The position numbers and the translations under genes were made by a program. A stretch of DNA of 64,000 nt, from positions 620,001-684,000 of the forward strand of contig NZ_JAKFGM010000001.1 in NCBI RefSeq assembly GCF_021502585.1, given 5' to 3'. Position 1 is the first letter of the stretch, and each line of letters begins with the position of its first letter. Shown here piece by piece: positions 10,201-17,950 of this stretch. This DNA is from Sphingomonas cremea (GTDB lineage: Bacteria > Pseudomonadota > Alphaproteobacteria > Sphingomonadales > Sphingomonadaceae). The notes below the pieces were generated by a model, which was not told the DNA's origin, searched no databases, and saw only the letters and a program-made list of their open reading frames with translations.

Positions 10201-10597
10201 CTACGCCAAGACCGGGGTTTGACTGCGCAAATGTTGTGCGCAGCTGCGGCAACTCATTGAGTGCGTCGCCGATATTGTTCTGACCCTGCTTCAACAGCGA
10301 TTCGCCGCCGATGGAAGTAATCGGAACGGTCGATTCAAGATTGGGCCGGCGAATGCGCGATCCGGTAACAACAATGGCGTTGGGCTCGTCGGCCTCAGGA
10401 GTCGTGCCCGATTCGATGGCCACTTCGCTGGTTGGCGCGGGAGCCGGCTCGGCTGCCACCTCGGCGGTGGGGGCGGGCGCCAGTTCGGCCAGCTCCGTCA
10501 CTTCTTGGGCAAACGCCGGATTGGCCATCGCGAACGCAAAGCCACAGGCTGCAAAAGTCCTGAGCGCGGTTGCGCCCAACAGCATCTTCTTAGTCAT
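7223..10597 (-). CDS. TonB-dependent outer-membrane receptor
   Basis: A 1124-residue receptor that takes up an unknown ligand across the outer membrane using TonB energy. The signal peptide ends about residue 30 (NPAFA/Q). An Ala/Pro/Glu-rich linker follows, then IVVTGSRIRRPNLES, which covers the TonB-box region and the start of the plug. Plug hallmarks are LLDLRGLGTVRTLVLVNGRR and GSDAIAGVVNFILRRDYEG. The rest is the beta-barrel, ending in FYAGFNAQF with the terminal aromatic needed for outer-membrane assembly. AGGGG lies 10 bases before the ATG. This oar/CirA-like long type is expanded in sphingomonads and often tied to carbohydrate or peptide uptake. It is paralogous to the receptor at 14529-17723. 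Confidence 0.93.
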   Translation of the reverse strand: MTKKMLLGATALRTFAACGFAFAMANPAFAQEVTELAELAPAPTAEVAAEPAPAPTSEVAIESGTTPEADEPNAIVVTGSRIRRPNLESTVPITSIGGESLLKQGQNNIGDALNELPQLRTTFAQSNPGLGVGVAGLNLLDLRGLGTVRTLVLVNGRRHVAADILNNAVSPDVNTIPSDLVERVDIVTGGNSAIYGSDAIAGVVNFILRRDYEGLQVRGQAGVSGRGFGGNQYVSALYGHNFADDRANITVHGEYFNQRRVFGSEIPWLRTVNGLVVTDVDPGGAPNGSDGIPDRTFLRDIRSSTIHRFGLIPITQDSNPAITNPACGRGIASGAPSSGTAYSCTYLFDQQGDLFAQTGTRFGQGPTGGIIGGNGQTGREGEILSVIPEMQRYNFNALGHFTVSDAFEPFFEAKWNRVTAQGSNAGPSFIQGQRTQFDSRERIRLDNPFLSSAEQTFITNAILASGCKVGLTAVCNSANPNPVTNGRLDATDLTQIANGSYRFVLSRQLLDAGIRDEHFRRDTHRIVVGARGTFNEDWNYELSANYGKFKEKTTTFGYLDRQRFLLSLDAGRNPVTGQIQCRSQFDPTAAVPFTPTGPARLAADIAACVPYNPFGGQDNSAAVNYFSYDATNHASLSQFVLNGFVSGDSSQLFELPGGPIRFALGAEYRKEKANYKNDPFIVEGATNAVVVGIFDPAAFKVKEAFGEIQVPILKDTPFFEELTVSGAARVADYKGGAGTVWAYNAGADWAPIQDIRFRANYSRAVRAPNLSETGFPVVPNFAPGFVDPCSSGAIANNPNRTANCNSQFSAAQLALLTNGGYSLPILSGSNPDLKPETSDSYTVGAVIQPRFVPGLSISVDWYKIKVKDVIVSLSAQAIANNCYDQPSLSNPFCALFERNGATATPATSPGGSTLPFHILANSLLSAGVNFAARERKGIDVNASYRTDIAGFAKLNTNLIYTHNLKISNYENPTLPDFENRILGELGDPKDEFQWNVDLTKGPITLGYQMRYIGPMWTGAYEDFNELSGACSTSGCPPFNEDFADIRKYQATFYHDIRLEWDLKNGGGIGRDFNFYVGVDNLLDTHPPLGLAGTGTGGITDRGTGNAAIYDVRGRTFYAGFNAQF

Positions 10598-10816
10598 TTA
10601 TGGGAACCCCTGATACGAATAGTGGGGGCTCTAATCTTCAAAACCGCGACAATTTCAACTGGGCAAGAATAAGCGCAATTCATTCCTCCATGCCCTGTAG
10701 CATGAAAGTCACATGCAGTGGCGCAAAGGCTAATTCTGGAAATTAATCGTAATCAAAAACATTGAATACTGTGAGTTAATCTGTGAGTCGATCCCGATCT
10801 CAGTTGTGTGCGCGAT

Positions 10817-12601
10817 TTACCGAACGAGATCATGCGGAACAGCAGGATATTCATCGGCGATTGAGCCCAATACTCGCTTCAACGGACCTAGCCAGGGCTC
10901 GAAAGCCCGCCATTGGTCGACCCCTTCGCGATTGATGGGGCGGCGGACTTGCTCGGAGCTGGACGTGCGAACGGCGCGTCGACTCTCATGGAAATTGAGG
11001 CATCGCTCGTCGAAAGGAAGCTCCAACCTGTCCAGTAGCTTTTGTATCTCCCCTTCAGAATCCGCCACCAAATCCTCGTGAATGACCCTGATGATACGGC
11101 CCGGCATGATCCGGTCGAAATGCTCCATCATCCTAACATAGTCGGCATAAAGGGAGCCGATATCGGCGAGGTCGTAGCTAAAATCCTGACCGCGTGCGAA
11201 ATTCTGGCGAAAGAGCGACAATCCGCAGGCTAGGGGATGACGACGTGCGTCGATAATCTTCGCATTCGGCAAGATCGTCAAGATCATCCCGATATGCAGC
11301 CAGTTGTTCGGCATTTTATCGGTGAAGAAGGGCTTGTCGGATTGGCGGCGAAGCCTCGTGCCCCAAAGATACCCCTGGCCCAACTTGCCTAGTTCGACGG
11401 GCGGTAGGGCTGCTAACCGCGCCAGATAATTGCTGTCTTCGAAGCCAGCATGCCTCCCATCGCCAAGCCATCTGGCAATTGCAGGCAGGTCGCCCAATTC
11501 CATCGTACCCTCTACATCGCGATGGCAGGACAGGATCTGCTCGATCAGCGTGGAACCAGCGCGGGGCATGCCAAGAATGAATATGGGGTCGTTTCCATCG
11601 AACCCGGCTCCTCGGCGAGACTCAAAGAACCCGACGTCGAATAGCTGCAACGAGGCATCGACATGCCGTGAAACTGCAGCTCGATCATGTCCCGAAGTTG
11701 CAGACTTCAGCCGATTGGCTTCGGCATATTGCTCAAAGGAACGATCGAACCGGCCGGCCTGCTCGAGCGCGCGCCCCAATGCGAAATGAATGCTACTTCG
11801 ATTGTTCTCATCAGGGATATCGCCCTCAAGCACCTTTTCCAGCTGAGCGATGTCCTCATCGCGCAAAGGCCGTGTCTTCAAGTCCGCGAGCGCCCACCAA
11901 GCGGCGCCCGAGTCAGGTCGAAGTTCAATGGCACGACGATAGGCCGCAACCGCTTCGTCCTGTGAGCCGACAGTGCGGAGGACATGTCCGTAGCTGGTCC
12001 AATTCTCCGGAGCATCGGGGAATTTGGCGACAACCTTTTCATAGACTTCCAGGGCCTCCGCATATTGCGCCTCGCCGGTCGGCAGGATGACGCTTGCGCG
12101 GGATTCGCCTGATGCTGCGTCTTGCCGGGCTGCGCTCACTTTCTCCAGCAATTCGCGCGCACGAACATAGTCAGGCGCAACTTGTAACGCTTTGCGGGCG
12201 AAGGAGTCCGCGGCGTCCAGATGACCGGTCCTGGCACCCACCTCGGCGAGAAGCCGAAGAGCCGCGGCATCATCCGGGTATTCTTTGAGATGGGGCCTAA
12301 GCAGCTTCTCGGCCCTATCCAGCCGGCCGTCGGCTAATGCCATGGTGGCCTGAAAGATGTCCGGGTGCAGCAACGACAGCTCGATCGCCTGCGATTCCGC
12401 CAATCGAGCACCTTCGATGTCGCCGAGTTGACGAAGCGCCATTCCGAGCAGTCGATGTGCTTCGGCGCAATCTTCGTCGCCTTCAATCACTTCGTGGGCC
12501 TGCTCGGCAGCCTCTTGATACTGACCATTGCGCAAAAGGTGACGCGCGTTGGCAAGTGCCTTAGTCTTGCTGCCTACCTCGTCCGTTAACTTGCTATCCA
12601 T
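10817..12601 (-). CDS. TPR-containing sulfotransferase (downstream copy)
   Basis: A 594-residue protein. TPR-type helical repeats fill residues 15-325. A sulfotransferase domain follows, with the PAPS 5'-phosphosulfate loop GMPRAGSTL at 344-352, a candidate catalytic Glu368 in EGTMEL, and the 3'-phosphate motif RRHPLACGLS (Arg454, Ser462). Such enzymes move sulfate from PAPS to a hydroxyl, and the TPR-fused bacterial type resembles tyrosylprotein sulfotransferases, but the acceptor is unknown. No signal peptide. The start at 12601 has AAGGAT 5 bases upstream and lies 8 bases after the neighbouring sulfotransferase stop, so the two form an operon; an upstream ATG at 12685 would overlap that gene heavily. 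Confidence 0.87.
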   Translation of the reverse strand: MDSKLTDEVGSKTKALANARHLLRNGQYQEAAEQAHEVIEGDEDCAEAHRLLGMALRQLGDIEGARLAESQAIELSLLHPDIFQATMALADGRLDRAEKLLRPHLKEYPDDAAALRLLAEVGARTGHLDAADSFARKALQVAPDYVRARELLEKVSAARQDAASGESRASVILPTGEAQYAEALEVYEKVVAKFPDAPENWTSYGHVLRTVGSQDEAVAAYRRAIELRPDSGAAWWALADLKTRPLRDEDIAQLEKVLEGDIPDENNRSSIHFALGRALEQAGRFDRSFEQYAEANRLKSATSGHDRAAVSRHVDASLQLFDVGFFESRRGAGFDGNDPIFILGMPRAGSTLIEQILSCHRDVEGTMELGDLPAIARWLGDGRHAGFEDSNYLARLAALPPVELGKLGQGYLWGTRLRRQSDKPFFTDKMPNNWLHIGMILTILPNAKIIDARRHPLACGLSLFRQNFARGQDFSYDLADIGSLYADYVRMMEHFDRIMPGRIIRVIHEDLVADSEGEIQKLLDRLELPFDERCLNFHESRRAVRTSSSEQVRRPINREGVDQWRAFEPWLGPLKRVLGSIADEYPAVPHDLVR

Positions 12602-12609
12602 TCCGATCC

Positions 12610-14388
12610 TTAATTCCAATTCTCCGGCACGTTCGGATAGCATTGGAGCACAGAGCCCAGTGCCTCTTTGAGCGGTCCCAGCCACGGGTCATAGGGCCGC
12701 CATTGATCGATTCCAGCGTCGGTAATTGGCTGCCGCACCTGTTCAGAACTCGACGTCTTTACCGCCCGAGGATTTTTGTGAAACTCGAGGCAAGCAGCGT
12801 CGAACGGCAGATCAAGGTAATCCAGCAGTCGCCGAACCTCGCGGTCGGTGTCGGTCACCAGATGCTCGTAGATCACGCGATGCACCATGCCCGGCAGGAC
12901 GCGATCGAAATGGGCGAGCATTCGGACATATGATCGATAATAGTCGCCCAGTTCGGCCAGGTCGTAGCTGAACTCTCCGCTGTCGGCGAAGAGTTGCCGG
13001 AAATTCGACCAGCAACAATCCATGGGGTTGCGCCGGACGTCGATGATCTTGGCGTTGGGCAGGGCGAGTTTGATCAGTGGAAGGTAAAGCCAGTTGCGCG
13101 GCATCTTGTCGATGAAACGAGGCCGATTGCTGTGACGATGCTTGTCGGCATTCCACAGATAGGCTCCGCCAATGCTATCCAATTTCGGGGAGGGAAGGTT
13201 TGCGATCGCATCAACAAACTTGCTTGGCTCAATCCCTGCTTTCCTCCCCTCTGAAAGCAAGCTGGCGAGATTGCCAAGATATACGAGCTCTTCAGTGCCT
13301 TCTATGGACGGATGGGAGGCAAGGATCTGCTCGATTAAGGTCGACCCCGACCTTGGCATTCCAACAATGAAGATGGGGTCTTTAGCCTCGTGCCCCGACC
13401 TGCCATGTGCGGAGAAATACTCCCGTGTGAAAACTTCTTCACATCGCTGAACATGATTGCCAATGGCCGAGGCGTGGGTCTTGAGGGATTTGTGCTTTAG
13501 CGAATTGCCAGCGGAATATTCTTTGAAGGCCTCTTCGTATCTTCCGGCGTCGCCCAAGGCTTTGCCCAAAGCGAAGTGCAGACCGATCTCATCGGCGCCG
13601 GCAAGGGTGCTGGAGTCGAGACAGGCCCGCATCGCTGCCATGTCGGTTTCGCTGATTTTGGCCGTCTTCAAGTCGGCCAGACTCCACCAGGCTTCCCCGT
13701 AACTTGGGTTCAGTTCAATGGCCTTTCGATAGGCCGAGACACTGTCGCCCTGGCGCCCCGCAATGCGCAGAACATGTCCATACCCCAACCAGATCTGCGG
13801 GTTGCGAGGCTGCTTCTCAAGCGCTTCCTCGTTAAGCCGTATTGCCGTCCGGAACTCCTCTTCCCCTTCGGGTATCGTCGGCGGTCTGCTGGCGTCAGGC
13901 GCAAAAGCGCGTGCCTGTCTTTCAATCAGATCTTCAAAGTCGGCTTTGGCCCTGGAAAAGTTCGGAGCCAATGCAAGTGCGCGCCAAAGGAGACGTTCGG
14001 CGCGGTCCAGATGTCCTGCCTCGACGGCCATTTTGGCGAGAAGCCGGAGGCCTTCGGGATCGTTCGGCGTATCGTCGAGATATTGCCGAAGCAGGCTTTC
14101 CGCATCCTCTAGTCTGTTTGATGATAAAAGCTTTTTGACTTGGGCCAGCACGGGGTCGGCGGCAGAAACCCGAAGCCCTTCTCGTTCTGCTATCTCGGCT
14201 TCAGAAAGCAAATCGAGCACTCGCAACGCCGCAGCCAGGATTAAATGCGCTTCGGCGATGCCTGGCTCTGCCTGAATAATTGCACGCGCCTGTCCTGCAG
14301 CTGCGTCAGGATGCGTCGCAAGAAGTCTACGCGCATTGGCCAGCGCGTCTCCGACACTGGTGGTTGGTTGTGCTGCTGCTGTTGTCAT
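12610..14388 (-). CDS. TPR-containing sulfotransferase (upstream copy)
   Basis: A 592-residue paralogue of the next gene, with the same layout: TPR-like repeats over about 10-325, then a sulfotransferase domain with GMPRSGST at 343-350, Glu367 in EGTEEL, and RRNPMDCCWS as the 3'-phosphate-binding motif. The C-terminal blocks HFDRVLPGM and TSSSEQVRQPI are shared with the other copy, which points to an old tandem duplication. It should use PAPS as donor; the acceptor is unknown. It lies 141 bases downstream of the second TonB-dependent receptor, beyond that gene's terminator, and is the first gene of the two-sulfotransferase operon. Confidence 0.87.
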   Translation of the reverse strand: MTTAAAQPTTSVGDALANARRLLATHPDAAAGQARAIIQAEPGIAEAHLILAAALRVLDLLSEAEIAEREGLRVSAADPVLAQVKKLLSSNRLEDAESLLRQYLDDTPNDPEGLRLLAKMAVEAGHLDRAERLLWRALALAPNFSRAKADFEDLIERQARAFAPDASRPPTIPEGEEEFRTAIRLNEEALEKQPRNPQIWLGYGHVLRIAGRQGDSVSAYRKAIELNPSYGEAWWSLADLKTAKISETDMAAMRACLDSSTLAGADEIGLHFALGKALGDAGRYEEAFKEYSAGNSLKHKSLKTHASAIGNHVQRCEEVFTREYFSAHGRSGHEAKDPIFIVGMPRSGSTLIEQILASHPSIEGTEELVYLGNLASLLSEGRKAGIEPSKFVDAIANLPSPKLDSIGGAYLWNADKHRHSNRPRFIDKMPRNWLYLPLIKLALPNAKIIDVRRNPMDCCWSNFRQLFADSGEFSYDLAELGDYYRSYVRMLAHFDRVLPGMVHRVIYEHLVTDTDREVRRLLDYLDLPFDAACLEFHKNPRAVKTSSSEQVRQPITDAGIDQWRPYDPWLGPLKEALGSVLQCYPNVPENWN

Positions 14389-14478
14389 GCGGTTCCATCA
14401 ACACGCTAGGCGCGCGGAAATAAAGGAAATTTTTGGCATTCAGATAGAAGGACCCGGCTGTCCTTATCTAATCCAAAG

Positions 14479-14507
14479 AAAAGGGGGCCGAGCATAGGCC
14501 CGGCCCC
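14479..14507 (-). terminator. intrinsic terminator after the second TonB-dependent receptor
   Basis: On the minus strand GGGGCCG and CGGCCCC pair around a loop containing CTATGCT and are followed by a TTTTC tract. It starts 21 bases after the receptor stop. Stem, loop core and placement mirror the terminator at 7164-7196. A second imperfect inverted repeat (GATAAGGAC / GTCCTTCTATC) lies just beyond it at about 14443-14469, in the leader of the sulfotransferase operon. Confidence 0.82.
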
Positions 14508-14528
14508 ATAATCTTACGCCTTGGGCAA

Positions 14529-17500
14529 TCAGAACTTCGCCACGACGCCTGCGTACATAAAGCGGCCGATATTGCGATAGATACCGCTTCCGCCGCCAAT
14601 GCCGGTTTGGCCCTTCGGAGGCAGATTGTTGGTAAGGTCATCAATGCCGAGGTAGAAATTGAAGCCTGGTTTGATGTCAATCTGCGCGCGAATGTCGTGG
14701 TAGAATTGCGGGCTGTAAAAACGGTCCTCGGCCCAGTCGGGGTCTTCTGGGTCGCGGCCCTGCTTGCTGAAGAAGAATTCATAGGCCGCGCCATTCAGCA
14801 GCATCTTGCCGAGATAGCGCATCTGGTAGCCGAAGGTGAATCTCCCCGTCTTCAGGCTGGTATTCCAGTTGAACGCATCCTTGGGATCGCCGAGTTCCAG
14901 ATTGAGCTGATCAGCGAAATTTGGATCGGTCGGATCAAGGAACTGGTCGTTCTGGAACACGTGAGTGTAGATGACCTGCGTGTTGAGCAACCCAACATTG
15001 CCGATCTGGTGCCGGTAGGATGCGTCGACATCGATCCCTCGGACCTGCAGTTTTGCGTAATTGAGCGGAACGAGTTGCAGGCTGTTTTCCAGGATCCGCC
15101 CCGGGATCTCACCGCGAGGACCGCCCCCAGGTCCCGCTCGCTCGAACAATGAGCAGAACTGATTGTTGAGGTCAGGTAAGTCGTAGCAAGCGTTTATCGC
15201 GTCCTGCGCCGAAGGTGAAGTGATGACGTCGTACACCCTGATGTTGTAATAGTCGACCGACACAGCGAAGCCCGGCAGGAAGCGTGGCTGTGCTACTCCG
15301 CCAACCGTGAACGAGTTCGAGGTTTCCGGCTTGAGGTCCGAATTACCGCCCGACAGGAAGCCCAGTGATGCAGTATAATTATAGTTGAAGCCCACTGGCA
15401 CGCCGGCCGCCAAACAGTTCGCCGCGCGGGTTGCCGAGCCTGACCCGATCTGGTCATTGTCGCATGGATCGGCGAAGCCGGGCGAGAAGTTTTGCCCGAG
15501 CGGAGTGTAAGCGTCAGCAAGGCTGGGAGCACGCACGGCGCGCGACCAGTTAACCCGGAAGCGAATGTCGGGGATCGGAGCAAGTTCCCCGCCAATATTC
15601 CACGCCCAGACGCCACCGAACGTCTTATATTTCGCGTAACGGGCAGCACCCGAGACAGTCAGTTCGTCGATTAGCTGACCTTTCAGGATGGGCAGCCGAA
15701 GTTCGCCGAAGACTTCATTCACCTTGAAAGTCGGCGGAGTGAAGTCTGGAATGGCATTGTAGAAAGTCATGCCGGCCGAGGTGAACTCGTCCTGCTTGTA
15801 GCTGACATCGTTTGACCGGTGCTCACCGCCGATGGCAAAGCCGATCGGCCCGCCCGGCAGGTTCAGGAACTGGCTGGTATCGCCCGACATGAAGCCGTTT
15901 ATGACGAATTCCTTAATCCAGCCCTTGGCCAACGAGTCTTGAAGGACGTAGTTCTTCGCTGCCTGACTGATATTGCCGGAGCCGAATGGATTTAGCGGGA
16001 CGCACGCCGCCACGTCCCCAGCGAGCTGGCCCGCGGCGAATGCCGGATCGAGGTTGTTGAGCAACGGCTGTGCGGCCGTCGGATCAAGTTTCGAACGGCA
16101 GACGATGTTGCCGTTGGCCGGTCCGCCATTAAAAACACCCTCGTCAACCGTATCAACCGCAAGTAGGTAGCGCTGCAGATTGACGTTACCCAGAATCCGG
16201 GTTTTTTCCTTCAGTTTGCCGTAGTTGAGCGAGACTTCGTACGACCAATCTTCATTGAAATCCCCGCGAACGCCGCCGACGATGCGGAACGTGTCGCGGC
16301 GAGCTTTCTCCTCGCGATTTCCTAGGTCGACGTAATTGCGGAACATGTAGAAGTACGACAGTCCGTTATCCTCCAGGAGCGTACGTGCCTGGTCGCTAAG
16401 ATATGGATTGTCCGTGAAGAGAGCTTCACGATCGAAACCGGCGAGCGGTCCGTCCTGCCAGATTTCGCCAATGGCCGGCGCGAAAAACGGGCCAGACGCA
16501 TTGCCGAAAGATTCGGTGCGGACCCACTTCGCTTCGACAAACGGCACGAGCGCTGGCGAAACTTCATAATGTCCGATCAGGTTGATCGCATAGCGGTCCA
16601 GTTTAGGCGACAGGCCGAACTGCTTCCCGTCACGGAAATTGTTACCGTTGCCGCCGATAAATGAGCCGAAATAGCTCACGCCGACCCGTTGCCCTGTAAT
16701 CGGCACCAACGAACCATCGGATTGGAACTTATAGGGAACGGTGAAATAACCTGACCCGCCAATCAATGGGTCGGCGGGATCGAGGGCTTGGCAGCAGAAA
16801 TACATCGCGCCGCCATTGGTGTAGAGTGCGCTGCGAATATTCTCGAAGAAGACCCGATCGGGCGTGCCGTCCGATGGCGCGCTGGCCGGATCGGTATCAA
16901 CTCTCACATAGCCGCACTGCGTGCTGAAACATTTACCACGCTGCGAAGCGTAGAAGTCCTCCTGCCGAGCATATTCGAGATTGACTGCGACATTGCCCCG
17001 ATTGTCAGCGAAATTTGTACCCGCGAGCACGCTCACATAATAATTGCCGGCATCGCCATATTTGCTGACGCCGCCCTGACCGCGAAGCTGGACGCCCTCA
17101 TAGTCGTCCTTCAGGATGAAGTTGACGACGCCGGCGATCGCGTCCGAACCGTAGATGGCCGAGTTGCCGCCGGTTACGACGTCGACGCGCTCGATCAGAT
17201 CGGTTGGAATGGTGTTGGTATCGACTTCGACGGCGTTGCCGAGGATGTTCGACGCAACGTGGCGGCGGCCATTGACCAGGACGAGCGTGCGCTGCGTTCC
17301 CAGGCCGCGGAGATCGAGCAGGTTGAGGCCCGAAGTGCCGAGGAAGCGGGTGGAATTCGCCGTGCTGAACGTGCTGCGAAGGGCCGGCAGTTCGTTGAGG
17401 ACGTCGCCGACCGAAGTCTGACCCGTCTCGAAAAATTCGCCGCCCGATACGGATATTACCGGGACGACAGACTCCAGATTCGGGCGCCTGATGCGAGAAC

Positions 17501-17723
17501 CGGTGACAACGATCGTACCTTCGGCGGACTCAAAATCTTCGGTCACCGTGGGTTCTTGATCGGGAGCGGCTGCAACCGGCGCGGATGCCTCCGGGGCGGC
17601 TGTCTCCGGGGCGGCTTCAGGTGCCGTTTGCGCCAATGCCGGGCTGCCCACCAGAGCGGCGATCGACGCACCGAGCATCAAGCTCGCGCGGATATAGGTA
17701 CTGCTGTCGTTCCGGAAACTCAT
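14529..17723 (-). CDS. TonB-dependent outer-membrane receptor (paralogue)
   Basis: A 1064-residue receptor when read from the ATG at 17723, which has AAGGGGAT 7 bases upstream; an ATG at 17744 adds seven residues but has no ribosome site. The signal peptide ends near SPALAQ. An Ala/Pro/Glu linker follows, then IVVTGSRIRRPNLES, plug motifs LLDLRGLGTQRTLVLVNGRR and GSDAIAGVVNFILKDDYEG, and a barrel ending in FMYAGVVAKF. It shares whole motif blocks with the receptor at 7223-10597, including the shared EVFGELRLPILK-like and RVNWSRAVRAP-like segments, so the two are paralogues. The ligand is unknown. The pair of sulfotransferases lies downstream on the same strand. Confidence 0.93.
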   Translation of the reverse strand: MSFRNDSSTYIRASLMLGASIAALVGSPALAQTAPEAAPETAAPEASAPVAAAPDQEPTVTEDFESAEGTIVVTGSRIRRPNLESVVPVISVSGGEFFETGQTSVGDVLNELPALRSTFSTANSTRFLGTSGLNLLDLRGLGTQRTLVLVNGRRHVASNILGNAVEVDTNTIPTDLIERVDVVTGGNSAIYGSDAIAGVVNFILKDDYEGVQLRGQGGVSKYGDAGNYYVSVLAGTNFADNRGNVAVNLEYARQEDFYASQRGKCFSTQCGYVRVDTDPASAPSDGTPDRVFFENIRSALYTNGGAMYFCCQALDPADPLIGGSGYFTVPYKFQSDGSLVPITGQRVGVSYFGSFIGGNGNNFRDGKQFGLSPKLDRYAINLIGHYEVSPALVPFVEAKWVRTESFGNASGPFFAPAIGEIWQDGPLAGFDREALFTDNPYLSDQARTLLEDNGLSYFYMFRNYVDLGNREEKARRDTFRIVGGVRGDFNEDWSYEVSLNYGKLKEKTRILGNVNLQRYLLAVDTVDEGVFNGGPANGNIVCRSKLDPTAAQPLLNNLDPAFAAGQLAGDVAACVPLNPFGSGNISQAAKNYVLQDSLAKGWIKEFVINGFMSGDTSQFLNLPGGPIGFAIGGEHRSNDVSYKQDEFTSAGMTFYNAIPDFTPPTFKVNEVFGELRLPILKGQLIDELTVSGAARYAKYKTFGGVWAWNIGGELAPIPDIRFRVNWSRAVRAPSLADAYTPLGQNFSPGFADPCDNDQIGSGSATRAANCLAAGVPVGFNYNYTASLGFLSGGNSDLKPETSNSFTVGGVAQPRFLPGFAVSVDYYNIRVYDVITSPSAQDAINACYDLPDLNNQFCSLFERAGPGGGPRGEIPGRILENSLQLVPLNYAKLQVRGIDVDASYRHQIGNVGLLNTQVIYTHVFQNDQFLDPTDPNFADQLNLELGDPKDAFNWNTSLKTGRFTFGYQMRYLGKMLLNGAAYEFFFSKQGRDPEDPDWAEDRFYSPQFYHDIRAQIDIKPGFNFYLGIDDLTNNLPPKGQTGIGGGSGIYRNIGRFMYAGVVAKF

Positions 17724-17950
17724 GCTGACATCCCCTTTGGCCACCCTGACGGACGCATTTGCGTTAGATAAACGTGGGTTAATTTCTTCAATGTGGGCGC
17801 GGCGAAGTCAACGGGCCCAGATATGTCATTGGACGGCTGTGGCATTTTTGCGACATCATTGCCCCGGCCGAGCTTGTGTCGCGCCACCGGTTTTCTATGA
17901 AGCATTGATGGGGTTGCAGCGGTCAAAAGTCCTGAACATGGCAATGGTCG

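Noticed and set aside
16788-17771. 327-codon frame opposite the second TonB-dependent receptor
   Set aside because: Antisense shadow; the translation is low-complexity and unlike any known protein, and the receptor strand has a clear signal peptide and plug motifs.
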